Assembly: GCF_000400465.1 (NCBI RefSeq)
Contig: NW_008806275.1
Coordinates: forward strand, 1-64,000
DNA length: 64,000 bases
Source of the DNA: Wallemia ichthyophaga EXF-994
Lineage: Eukaryota > Basidiomycota > Wallemiomycetes > Wallemiales > Wallemiaceae
Direction of reading: 5' to 3'
A program made the translations under genes and the position numbers. Below are positions 11,380-21,412 of the stretch, in pieces. The notes below the pieces were generated by a model. The model was not told where the DNA came from, did not search any database, and worked only from the letters and a program-made list of their open reading frames with translations. How positions within the stretch are numbered: the first letter of the stretch is position 1; every line of letters starts with the position of its first letter.

Positions 11380-11948
11380 ATGACTACTATTCCCTCAAGA
11401 CTCTCTCAAGTTGCAAGATCATCAAACTCATTAGCTGAAGCTCATGCAAGAGCTAGAACGCTTTATCGTGACTTCTATCGCAGCGTGAGTACCTCAAACG
11501 ACGAGTAGGCCGATGAGGCTCAACGGATTGAATAGGCTCCAAGCATCTGTGCATTATACTCACTTAACATTCCACCTTCACAAATAAGAGCAAAGATTCG
11601 TCAGGAATTTGAGAAGAACAGAAATTTGGATGATTTGAATGTTATTGACTTAGTCTTATTCAAAGGCAGGCAAGAGTATCAGGAGACGATGAATGCATGG
11701 AAGCAAGAGTCTCATATAATGCGCTGGTTCGCTTTGGAAGAGGTATGTTTCCTTATCTTTCAATTTCATCTATTTAACTCCACCACAGGCTCCACGTTAG
11801 TTAACAAAACACTTGAGATAACGGTCTGACACTCTAAAACAGCTAGACCTCAAACATTCCTCGAAAAATTCTATGCAGGGTATGTCTCCTTCTACTCTCT
11901 TGATCTTCAGCTTAATTCCTGTTTAGTCGCGACGAAGACCAAGTTTAA
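11380..11948 (+). CDS. NDUFA6: Complex I accessory subunit NDUFA6 (LYR protein)
   Basis: Mitochondrial NADH dehydrogenase accessory subunit of the LYR family. Splicing gives 126 residues. The LYR motif is ARTLYRDFYRS at residues 27-36, followed by APSICALYSLNIPPSQIRAK, then EFEKNRNLDDLNVIDLVLFKGRQEYQE. The protein ends RPQTFLEKFYAGRDEDQV, close to the usual size of about 125 residues. Introns follow DFYRS and ALEE, and two more lie near the C-terminus. In other eukaryotes this subunit binds acyl carrier protein at the matrix arm. Its stop is only 67 bp from the stop of the convergent STE3 receptor gene. Confidence 0.92.
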
Positions 11949-12015
11949 TTATAATACATCACTTTTCTACAAGAATACATTTTGAAAAACATTTTGATTA
12001 TCTATGATAAAGTGT

Positions 12016-13234
12016 CTAGGCTCTTAAGACTGGGAGCTCATAATCATTGACGTTGTTTTTGCTTTTAACTGTATTTTCCTTCTCGTAGTTATCTATCCTA
12101 GGACTAGGAGGAAACGAATAGTTCGAAAGGCTTGAAATACGATCGTTTCTCTGTGAGAACCTATAACAAATCAGTCTGAAGTCTGAGACCAACCTCAAAC
12201 TCACTGTCTAAACTTCGGCTTCAGGCAAGGCATGAAAATGCAACTCAATCTAATGTACTCTTTTCTAGCCTCCTCTGAAAGTCCAAAGAACAAGAAGAAG
12301 ATAATAGATGACAAGATTGGCACTATCCAGCTCGCTATATTTACGCTTAGTTGATGTTGAGTCATTTCAGATTTACTAAGTCGATAGATGACGGAAAAGT
12401 GAGCGTGAACTTGGTTCCAGCTATTATAAGGTAGTAAATGTCCGTTATTTGCTTGAATGTTGACGACTAGTTGAGCTATTGCGGCTGCGACAGTGAGAGT
12501 AAGCATCACCACGGCAAGTCCTATCAAACGGAAGTATCTACTCTTAGTGAGACCGTGCGTTTTCATTTTGAACAAGTCTGTGAATGTTTCTTTATGCTGG
12601 TAGAAACTTCGGATTGTCTTGACTATCGAAAATGGGCATTATGTAATCCTTCAAAATGTAAACTCACATGAGTAAAAAGCCGCTACCATTGCAAAAATAA
12701 ATGGAAGAAGGGACGTGTGAACGAGAGAAAGCCATGAAGGCCAAACCACAGGCATACAACCAATACCTTCGACGAGGTTGAATCGTCGATCTTGAACTAC
12801 CAAGTGTAGTACCATATAGATGATAGGGACAAGAACACCAAACGCTAGTTCGATCAAGAGCTTTTTTTGCCTGTCCTTCCTGCTTGTATTAACTACAGAT
12901 GCTGTTGCTATGTTTGACAGGTTGCGCAAAATACATGCTGCTGTGGTCGGTATGGCGATATTTGCTCCGATTATCAGCTTTGTTGCTGCTTCGATTAATA
13001 ATAGTCACTGTTATTCCGTCTGTACTCACTAATGTCACACCAAACTGGAGTACGAATGTCAACATTATCGTGCCAAACGATTGAGTTGATAAAATAAGTG
13101 AAGTTTACAATTGCAAGCCAAGCAATAAGAATAAGAACACTGGTATTGCGTACACGGTAGTGCCATGCGCAAGGCAATATGGTGATGATCACAGCGAGTA
13201 TTGAAATGATTGGTAGGGCCACCAAAGAAGACAT
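12016..13234 (-). CDS. STE3: STE3-type pheromone receptor (mating type)
   Basis: Seven-helix G-protein-coupled receptor for a lipidated mating pheromone. Four exons (13234-13030, 12985-12668, 12622-12205, 12160-12016) give 361 residues with no internal stop. The N-terminus is MSSLVALPIISILAVI (helix 1). Family landmarks are WCDITTKLIIGANIAIPTTA, LLIELAFGVLVPIIYMVLH, RFNLVEGIGCMPVVWPSW and YSFKTIRSFYQHK. The last helix, IASWIVPILSSIIFFLFFGL, leads to a cytoplasmic tail rich in Ser and Asn. It is transcribed divergently from the pheromone gene, starts 293 bp apart. This pairing is the hallmark of a basidiomycete P/R mating-type locus. Which allele class it belongs to cannot be told from sequence alone. 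Confidence 0.94.
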
Positions 13235-13527
13235 GATAGTCGTTTAGATTATGCAACTAATATCGCTTAATCGCTTTATCATTCGTTCCCTTTCTCCGTT
13301 CATTGTCTCAATTAATTTACATCGCACAATGATTTTAATGCAGGAACGATCAAGTCATGCGTAAAAAGAAAAAGAAAATGGAAGCCTCATTGTCCTTCTG
13401 ATGACAGAGTTTTGATCAAACGAGAACAGTGAAAGATAAGCGCAATAAGGTTCAGACAATGATATTTAGAGATTATAATTAAGAGAGCTTCCTCTTGAAT
13501 TTTCTACATCGTGTCACAAACGTAGCA

Positions 13528-13647
13528 ATGATACCAGAAATTGAAGTCTCACAAATCCAAGTTGACCAAGTCCACATCAACGTAGAGAGAGAAGAGCCGG
13601 GTGAAAATGAGACATATGGTAGCTCATCTGGTTGCATCATTACTTAA
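13528..13647 (+). CDS. Farnesylated mating pheromone precursor (CaaX = CIIT)
   Basis: Single-exon gene of 39 residues, too short for ordinary ORF calling. The protein starts MIPEIEVSQIQVDQ and ends SSSGCIIT. Cys-Ile-Ile-Thr is a proper CaaX box (Cys, two aliphatics, Thr), expected to be farnesylated, trimmed and carboxyl-methylated. A Glu-Arg pair at residues 20-21 is where basidiomycete precursors are commonly cut, which predicts a mature peptide EEPGENETYGSSSGC with a lipidated C-terminal Cys. There is no signal peptide, as expected for a pheromone exported by a STE6-type transporter. Size, CaaX end, ER site and position beside STE3 all agree. Function remains inferred. Confidence 0.82.
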   Translation: MIPEIEVSQIQVDQVHINVEREEPGENETYGSSSGCIIT

Positions 13648-13669
13648 GGAAAAGTAAGTGTCTACTAAG

Positions 13670-13694
13670 AGTCTTTGTGAATCTGACAAAGACT
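13670..13694. repeat. Perfect 8-bp inverted repeat after the pheromone gene
   Basis: AGTCTTTG at 13670-13677 is followed by CAAAGACT at 13687-13694 with a 9-nt loop. It starts 22 bp after the pheromone stop codon, so it would lie in the 3' UTR and could fold in the transcript. No known element was recognised. Confidence 0.4.
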
Positions 13695-13747
13695 CCACCA
13701 GGTCTATCCAATGCAGTCTGCTTTTACTTAGAACTTTGACAATATGT

Positions 13748-13824
13748 AAAAAGGCAATCAATGATGATAAATATAACTATATGTCAATTATCACCTTTCC
13801 ACAGATCCTATCATTGAGCCTTTT
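13748..13824. repeat. Degenerate duplicate of the CAF1 3' end
   Basis: This 77-bp stretch aligns by eye with 13874-13948, which covers the last codons, stop and start of the 3' UTR of CAF1. Both begin with AAAAAG followed by CAATGA/TAAATA, share TTATCACCTTTCC or TCATCACCTTTCC, then ATCCTA and TTGAGC, and end in TTTT. It includes the counterpart of the CAF1 stop codon context. It looks like a decayed tandem duplication left between the pheromone gene and CAF1. Confidence 0.6.
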
Positions 13825-13873
13825 AATATACAAATAAACTAACACCTTTTGTGTTGTCTGATGGGCGAATATT

Positions 13874-13948
13874 AAAAAGACAGTCAATGATAAATACAAC
13901 TTTACTTCTATCATCACCTTTCCCCAAATCCTACTGTTGAGCGATTTT
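13874..13948. repeat. Second copy of the duplication (functional CAF1 3' end)
   Basis: The counterpart of 13748-13824. Here the sequence is the real end of CAF1, whose stop codon is TCA on this strand at 13914-13916. The two copies are about 50 bp apart in direct orientation. Confidence 0.6.
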
Positions 13949-15062
13949 GATGATAAGGTGCAATAGGTTGGGGGCCAACGTAAGGCGTAGGTATAGGGTT
14001 ACTCATAGGAGTGAATGGTGCTCCTGGAGTCTGTATAGCACTAGCGCCAGCTCCTATGCCGATGCCATACAAATATCCCATACAATGAAGTCTGTGTTGA
14101 GTTAGCCAAGCCTAGAACCAAGCGAAGTACCCCACAATTGTCTGTCCCTCTCAGATGCACCATCAAAAAACTTACTGCGCATAGAGAAGAATGAAGCAGA
14201 TGTGACCAATGAATCTGATCCTGCTTGATGCTGTGGGCCTATCCGCATTACCTGATGAAAGTCAGCCGATTCGGCATGACGAAACAGACGTGTCTAACCT
14301 GCAACTCATCTGCTATATCTTGTAGACCACCTTTAAGAAGCCTGTTGATCTTCATAACGTACTTGATGTCGAATATGCAGGGGAACCATATGCGAAGTAG
14401 ATCAAAAAAATCAGTTTCATTTGAAGGTAGTGGCAGCGCCGTAAGAACTTTGAGTAAGTAACCAAAGTCATATCCACTGCATCAATCAGTTGCGTACTAT
14501 GTACTTGCAGTCTATACATACCTATGAAACGATATCCAGTGAACATGATCAAACAGAACAAAACCAGATGTGACTAGCTTCTCACCAAATTCCTCTATAT
14601 CGACACCATTAGCTTCCAGCCTCTTGAAATTTATCCCAGATTTCGTGAGTAATTCTATTGAATCGGGTGCGTACATATCATCACTGCGAATGTCATGAGA
14701 ATGGGACAAAGATGATGGTGAGAATACTCACTTCAAATTGAATTTGAAATTGAATTGCCAAGTTGGATATTCGGGCATGTTCCCCTCTGCGTCAGCGATA
14801 GTGATACCCAATTGAATGATTTTAAGGAGATCTACGTTGCACCGTAACGTTTGGTAATGGTAATCTGAAGAATTCTTAAAGTTCCCAATCGGCCTTGCTA
14901 CAACACCAGGAAATTCCGTGTCCTAGGGCTGTTAGCCTGAGTGTCAAAGATGACAGCCAAACTAACCATGGACACGTATGGATATCGATCTACTAATTCA
15001 CGGAGAATATCTAATTCGGCATCAAGATTATCTGCCCAAACCTCGCGAATCTGGCTCTGCAT
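13914..15062 (-). CDS. CAF1: CCR4-NOT deadenylase subunit CAF1/POP2
   Basis: DEDD-type 3'-5' exonuclease that shortens mRNA poly(A) tails. The start at 15062 gives [20 protein letters not shown]. Exonuclease motifs are in order: DTEFPG (first two acidic residues), the NFKFNLND segment, [26 protein letters not shown], and [13 protein letters not shown] (His and last Asp). A Pro/Gln-rich tail ends [10 protein letters not shown]. The junction into the last exon (about 14060-14135) is ambiguous. The frame carrying the conserved LYGIGIG motif is one base out of phase with the preceding exon, while a 77-nt alternative intron (donor GTACTTC, acceptor GCATAG) keeps frame but removes that motif. Start codon is 54 bp from that of the divergent unknown gene. 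Confidence 0.9.
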
Positions 15063-15116
15063 CTTTCTTGATAGTAGTAAATCAAGTCGACGGAATAGTC
15101 TAAAAATCTGAATTAA

Positions 15117-16096
15117 ATGGTTTTACAGGACAAATATAAAGCAAAGGCTTCTCGCGCATGGAAATCTTCTAGAGGCTTGAGTACAGCCACGAGACCTAAC
15201 AGAAGACCCCCACCGCCACCACCAACACTCACTGATGAAGTAGCATTCCCAGAGCTTCAGAAGCAGGATGTCCCCATTGATAGTGGAAGTGGAAGTGGAA
15301 GTGGGAGTGACACTGGAGACGATTCTCAGGATGAATCCAATTCCGCGGGTGGAGTTGCAGTTGCAGCTAGCATTACTAGCAACAGTAAGTTGACAATATC
15401 TGATCAACAGCTATCTCAATCAAGTAGCCGCTAGGCGATCACAGCACCCAAAGTTTTCTAGGCGGCGTTTGGTAAATAACTCTAGTAGATATGATGAGCC
15501 AGACGACGAAGGCGAGGAAGGTTTGAATATTCATTTAACTCACCTTTATTTACTAAGGATATACAAGGTCATTCATCAAATGAAGATTACGATATGTCCA
15601 CTTTCATGACGAAATCTGCAAATGTGGATGATGATGTTGGTCAATATAGTACACAGAAGGCCGTTAATATAGACGAGGGCGATATAGATTATGACTTAGC
15701 AAATAGGGATAGGAATAATAATCGGCAGGTACTTCAAATGGACACACAGAGTACCAAAGAATTAAGGGAAATGCATAAAGACAGAATCAACGCTGAAGCG
15801 GGTTGGAGTGAGTCTGCAGACCACTTTTGTGACATCGCTGATTATATTTAGACCTCAAATCTCGTCTTAGAGGCGAATCTGGTAGGCAATACATTCAGCG
15901 ATACGAATCTTCAAAGAAAACGTCGGATCAAAGCAACGACAACCACTTTTTCGACAGTATAAGCAACACTCCGGCTTTGATAGGAATCCAAACAAACAAT
16001 AAGGACGACAAAGTCATACCAGAAGCTAACGAATCGTCAACAGTCGTTCCACAAGGCATCGCAGAAGATCAAGATTTTCTGGATAATTTGATTTAA
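15117..16096 (+). CDS. Unknown low-complexity acidic protein
   Basis: Four exons can be joined in frame by short introns (after ITSN, after DEGEEG and after EAGW). I do not recognise the family. The N-terminus is basic ([20 protein letters not shown]), followed by RRPPPPPPT, a Gly-Ser dipeptide run (GSGSGSGS) encoded by repeated GGAAGT units, and Asp/Glu/Ser-rich segments. A more ordered stretch follows, containing [35 protein letters not shown]. It ends [10 protein letters not shown]. Probably largely disordered. It shares a very short promoter with CAF1. Exon choice is less certain than for the conserved genes. Confidence 0.6.
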
Positions 16097-16267
16097 TAAT
16101 GCATGATAATAATTGAAATAGAAGATACGAGCTAAACAAGTGATTTAGTGAATCAATCGTCTCGATTGATAAATAGTTCAAGACGTCATTACGGTATTGA
16201 GATATATTCATTTGTAGATATAGTTTGCAATTATTGATCTATCATGCAAGAGCATCTTGGTATTGAC

Positions 16268-17190
16268 TTAGATCTTTGGTTCTCTTTCAGCGTCTCTTTC
16301 AGCCTTTGCAATGCGGAAAGCTTTCTGGTATGGCTGTAATGAAATTAGAATATATATCGGTTAGCTTCAATGGCTCTTACCTCTTTATCTTCCTCTGAGA
16401 GATCCTTCCACATTTGAGAAGCAGCTTTCATTGCATGTTTGGAGTCACCAAGGTCTAAGGTGAGCTGTGGGATGATCTCAGACATGTAACGATTGCGAGC
16501 ATTAGCGAGTCCTTTAGTTCTAGTAGCTTTATCGGCTTGCTTAGCTTCACGTTCAGATCTGTTCATCTCTTTGCGATACTCTGCAGGGATTGAAAGCTGC
16601 TTGGCTCCAGATTCTCTGCGAATGTTATTGATGTGGCTGATGTCTGAGAAAGTCTTGGTCATCCACCAGTTCCTCTCTTCAGGCTTGTAAAGCTTGTAGG
16701 CATCATGGTAAGCGGACTCATATGGCTTTGGTTTGTAAGACAGATGAAAAAGTGACAAACAAAGACAAACCTCCTTTTGAGTCTCAAAAAGGCTTTCCCA
16801 TGCAGGTGAAGCAACTTTTTGACCGAATTCAATCGGATTGATTTTTGCGTATGGCTTGAACTTCTTCTCTTCCTCAATGAGATAGTGCATGTAGCGCAGG
16901 TAAGGTGACTTTGGCTTCACTGGAGGATCGATTTCCGGTATGCCTGACTCGTTTATTTAGCAGAAATAGTGTTCTAAACAAAGTTCACCCACGGATACGT
17001 TCTCTAAATTGGATAGGGGTATGGCCGAAATCACGCGTAAGCAGCGAAGGCAAAGCGCCAGCGACGCCTTTGACTGGTGAAAGACCTGCTTCGATCAGTT
17101 ATATTCAGTGCAAAATACTTCAAGCTCCTCACCTTTGTTTGGGACGGAAGCACGTGTAAGGTTGAGTGATGCAAAGCCTTTAGCAAACAT
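16268..17190 (-). CDS. Mitochondrial two-HMG-box protein (Abf2/TFAM-like)
   Basis: Splicing gives an Arg/Ser/Ala-rich N-terminus (MFAKGFASLNLTRASVPNK) that looks like a mitochondrial presequence. HMG box 1 runs from VKPKSPYLRYMHYL to YHDAYKLYK and box 2 from LANARNRYMSEIIPQ to EPYQKAFRIAK. This layout matches mitochondrial DNA-packaging proteins such as Abf2 and TFAM. Mitochondrial nucleoid function is inferred from layout only. A 45-nt stop-free intron (16726-16770) interrupts box 1, and the last intron separates EEDKE from PYQKAF. The boxes are not close to the MATA_HMG type, so I do not count it as a mating-type regulator. Confidence 0.82.
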
Positions 17191-17456
17191 CGATGGTGAT
17201 GGAAGATGGTCAAGGGATAAAATGAGGAACCACAAATTTAAATAGAGAATAAAAAAATCATCTGGTCTTTAAGTTGTGCCTTACATCACCTTTCACCGTT
17301 CCAATCCGGTACTTGGCCGAGAACCCCACAGTGAAAAATACAATTAAGAAAATTAAGAAAACAATGAAAACAATGAGAACAATGAAAAGTATAAGAACAA
17401 AGCGGACGAAGCGATAAGAACGATGAATTAATAAATGATGCACAATTTACAAAGAA

Positions 17457-18898
17457 TTACAAGCTGGTGATTTGGCGGTAACTTTAGTGGCAAGTAGTGA
17501 GAGACTAAGAATAGACTCACAAGTACTGAGAGGGTGTGACCCGTGTTGCTGAACCCCTATCCTGATCTGCCACTGTGAAGATACTCAACAGATGATAAAG
17601 GAACAAGTAAAAACAAACCAGCATCGAAAATCGCGAAGTTGTTCTCTGTGACAGGCTCATTCTCTTTTACTTTGAGAACACTTGCAACGTTCCCTTTGTC
17701 GAAGTAAGCAAATTGACAGAAATTGTGGAATGTTGACGAACCGCATCTATAACAGTAGTTTGGCGCCGACCACACGGTCACTAAATCGTTGTCAGGAAAC
17801 ATAAATTTGCTTCTCTTGAGTGAGTCGCAGTCCAAATGAAATGTGGCAACCTACTATCCCTCTTGGATAAGTTGATGAGCGCGCGCAATCATATCCAGTC
17901 CGTTTATGTGATTAAACTGGAGTTCAAGTTAAAACAAATATCAGCGTAGAAATGTGATATACCTCTTTCGTAACCTTATTACCAAACAGCCAACCAGCCC
18001 CTCTGGGACTAATACTCCAATGCTCAACATCATCAGGATCTGACCACATGAGATCTAAATGGTATTAACAGAGAATATGTGTCAAATCGAGCTATTCACC
18101 ACAGAAAGGCCCATCATGGGGTATTTCTTGCGCTCTTGCTGATTTATTCTGAGCGGTAGAATGATTAAAATAGTATGAAGCTTACCGATCACTCTGATTT
18201 GATCTAATGTCCGCACGTCTGGCGACAAACCACCATGAACACAGAGTATCCTACCATCAATGATCTGAAACCTTTAGCTGTGTTTCAAATTGGTTTGCGA
18301 CTCACAGCAGCTAAATTGAGATAGTCAAATACTTGACAACATGCTTTCCAGACGCTGGCGTTTCCATATTTCTGTTGACACTCGTCTTATACTTTCGATG
18401 AGTGACGAAAGACCGAATGAGCAAGGCAGCTTACCATAGAATCCATATACTTGTGTGATTTGCCTAGATTCATGATTACCGCGCAAAAGGGTTATTCTAT
18501 CTGGGTACCTAATTGACTGTTAAATATGATTTCAAGTATAGAGTGACTAACCTCGCTTTCAACGCCATCAAGAGGGTGAAACTTTCCAGGCTTTGATGAC
18601 CTCTGTCAACGAAGTCGCCCTGTTTATGCTCAGCACTGAGAAATGCAACAACTGAGCGCCTTACCATGAAGATATAGTTGGTATCCCTGCAATCACCGCC
18701 GACCCGCAAAAGCTCAAGTAAATCCCAAAATTGACCATGTATATCTCCACAGACAGTGACAGGACTGGAGACTGGTTGTATGTTTGACTCCTCTATTAGC
18801 AAACCCAGTACTACGTCGCACAAGATCTTGATTTGAGATTCAGCGAGATAGTTTCCAGATAGTATTGTATCGAGCCATTGTTGGGGATCTACTGTCAT
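17457..18898 (-). CDS. SIT4: PP6/Sit4-type serine/threonine phosphatase
   Basis: Catalytic subunit of the PPP family. The metal-binding motifs are present: GDIHG, GDFVDRG, RGNHES, HGGLSP and [34 protein letters not shown] and [18 protein letters not shown] resemble Sit4/PPP6 more than PP2A or PP4. At least nine introns, two of them stop-free multiples of three (18620-18664 and 17694-17741). The conserved C-terminal YFL, methylated in this group, is only formed when the last intron (acceptor CACCAG) is removed, leaving a terminal exon with one Leu codon and the stop. It acts in cell-cycle and nutrient signalling with SAP subunits. Confidence 0.93.
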
Positions 18899-18984
18899 TA
18901 TCCGTGCTAGTATCTACGCGGTATATTCTACAAAAGTAATTTGTGTTCGTCGTTTGCTCACAACTCAGTTGCCGAGTTACTGTC

Positions 18985-19934
18985 ATGTCCGCAAAGCAGC
19001 ATCCATTTCTCAGAGGGCTTTCTGAGCTTCTGCCTTACCCATCTGCCCTGCAATCCGTCCCTCACAATCAGCCGGAGACTTGGTTTGACTTAAAGCAGCC
19101 TTCGCTGTGGATCATCATTGGCTCTATAATCTTCAACCCATTGTTTTGGAATATCGTACGTTTGAAAGCCCATTTATTCTATTTTCCTTATTCTTCTGCT
19201 TAGGTGGCTCGTCAAGGTTCGTGTCGTCTTGATTGTGGTCTGTGCTTACACGCAGGAAGAATATCACAACAAGCTACTCACCAAGCTAGCTGGTGGCCGC
19301 CCATATCTTGGCTGCTACTTGCTTGCTTTTACTATCTTCTCTCTGGGTATTCTGCGCGATCACCTGTGTGTATGTTCTCAGCCTCGCGCTTTTCTGACAA
19401 TTTCAGCTTCCAACAAGCATTGGCCGCTCAGCCAAATCTTGTTCCACATCCAGACTACCCAACTGCCCATATTGTCCTCGCTTTTGTGCTCTTCTTCACC
19501 GGTCAATTGCTGGTCATTACTTCAATGTTCGCATTAGGTGTTACTGGAACTTATTTAGGTGACTACTTTGGTATTCTCATGAGTCATCGCGTCACTACCT
19601 TTCCTTTCAACGTCGTGGAAGATCCAATGTACATTGGAAGCACACTCTGTTTCTTGGGCACTTCTCTGTGGTTCAGGTCACCAGCTGGTTTGGCAATCAG
19701 TTTGTTTGTCTTCATAGTCTATCAAGTCGCTCTCAGCTTTGAAGGGTGAGTGATTATGCCGCCGATATTATTGCTGACTTGAGTAGCCCATTCACTGCCA
19801 TGATTTATACGGCAAAGGATAAGAAGTCAGAGAAAGCACCAACAATTGCAGCGGCAGAGCCTTCAGAACCATCTCAAAATAGCTCACCTGCTTACAGAAC
19901 CAGAAGTCGTGCCAGAAAGGTTATTGACGAGTAA
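18985..19934 (+). CDS. OPI3: Phospholipid N-methyltransferase (Opi3/PEMT)
   Basis: ER-membrane enzyme converting mono- and dimethyl-phosphatidylethanolamine to phosphatidylcholine with S-adenosylmethionine. About 225 residues after removal of four short introns. It begins MSAKQHPFLRGLSELLPYPSA and carries membrane helices in SLWIIIGSIIFNPLFWNIV, LGCYLLAFTIFSLGILRDHL and the segment AHIVLAFVLFFTGQLL. The SAM-binding region GVTGTYLGDYFGILM and the signature EDPMYIGSTLCFLGTSLW are intact. The C-terminal tail is Ser/Ala/Lys-rich and predicted disordered. It is divergent from SIT4, with only 86 bp between start codons. Confidence 0.93.
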
Positions 19935-20015
19935 TTTTCTCTCGTGTTTTGGTTTTCTCAACAAAATCGAAAGGGATTAGATGTATAAGTAAATATAATA
20001 GCAGCTGATAATAAT

Positions 20016-21292
<1,277 letters not shown>

Positions 21293-21412
21293 ATTTTAGA
21301 TGAATGGCAAAATTCAAGAAATGGATCTTCTGTTCTATCAGCACACGCAATAGTCAAATCTCGATAAATCGCCTGAAACGGCGTCTACAAAGGATATTTG
21401 AGTATAATCAAT

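Noticed and set aside
16268..17190. HMG-box gene as a third mating-type regulator
   Set aside because: It has a mitochondrial-type presequence and two Abf2/TFAM-like boxes rather than one MATA_HMG domain.
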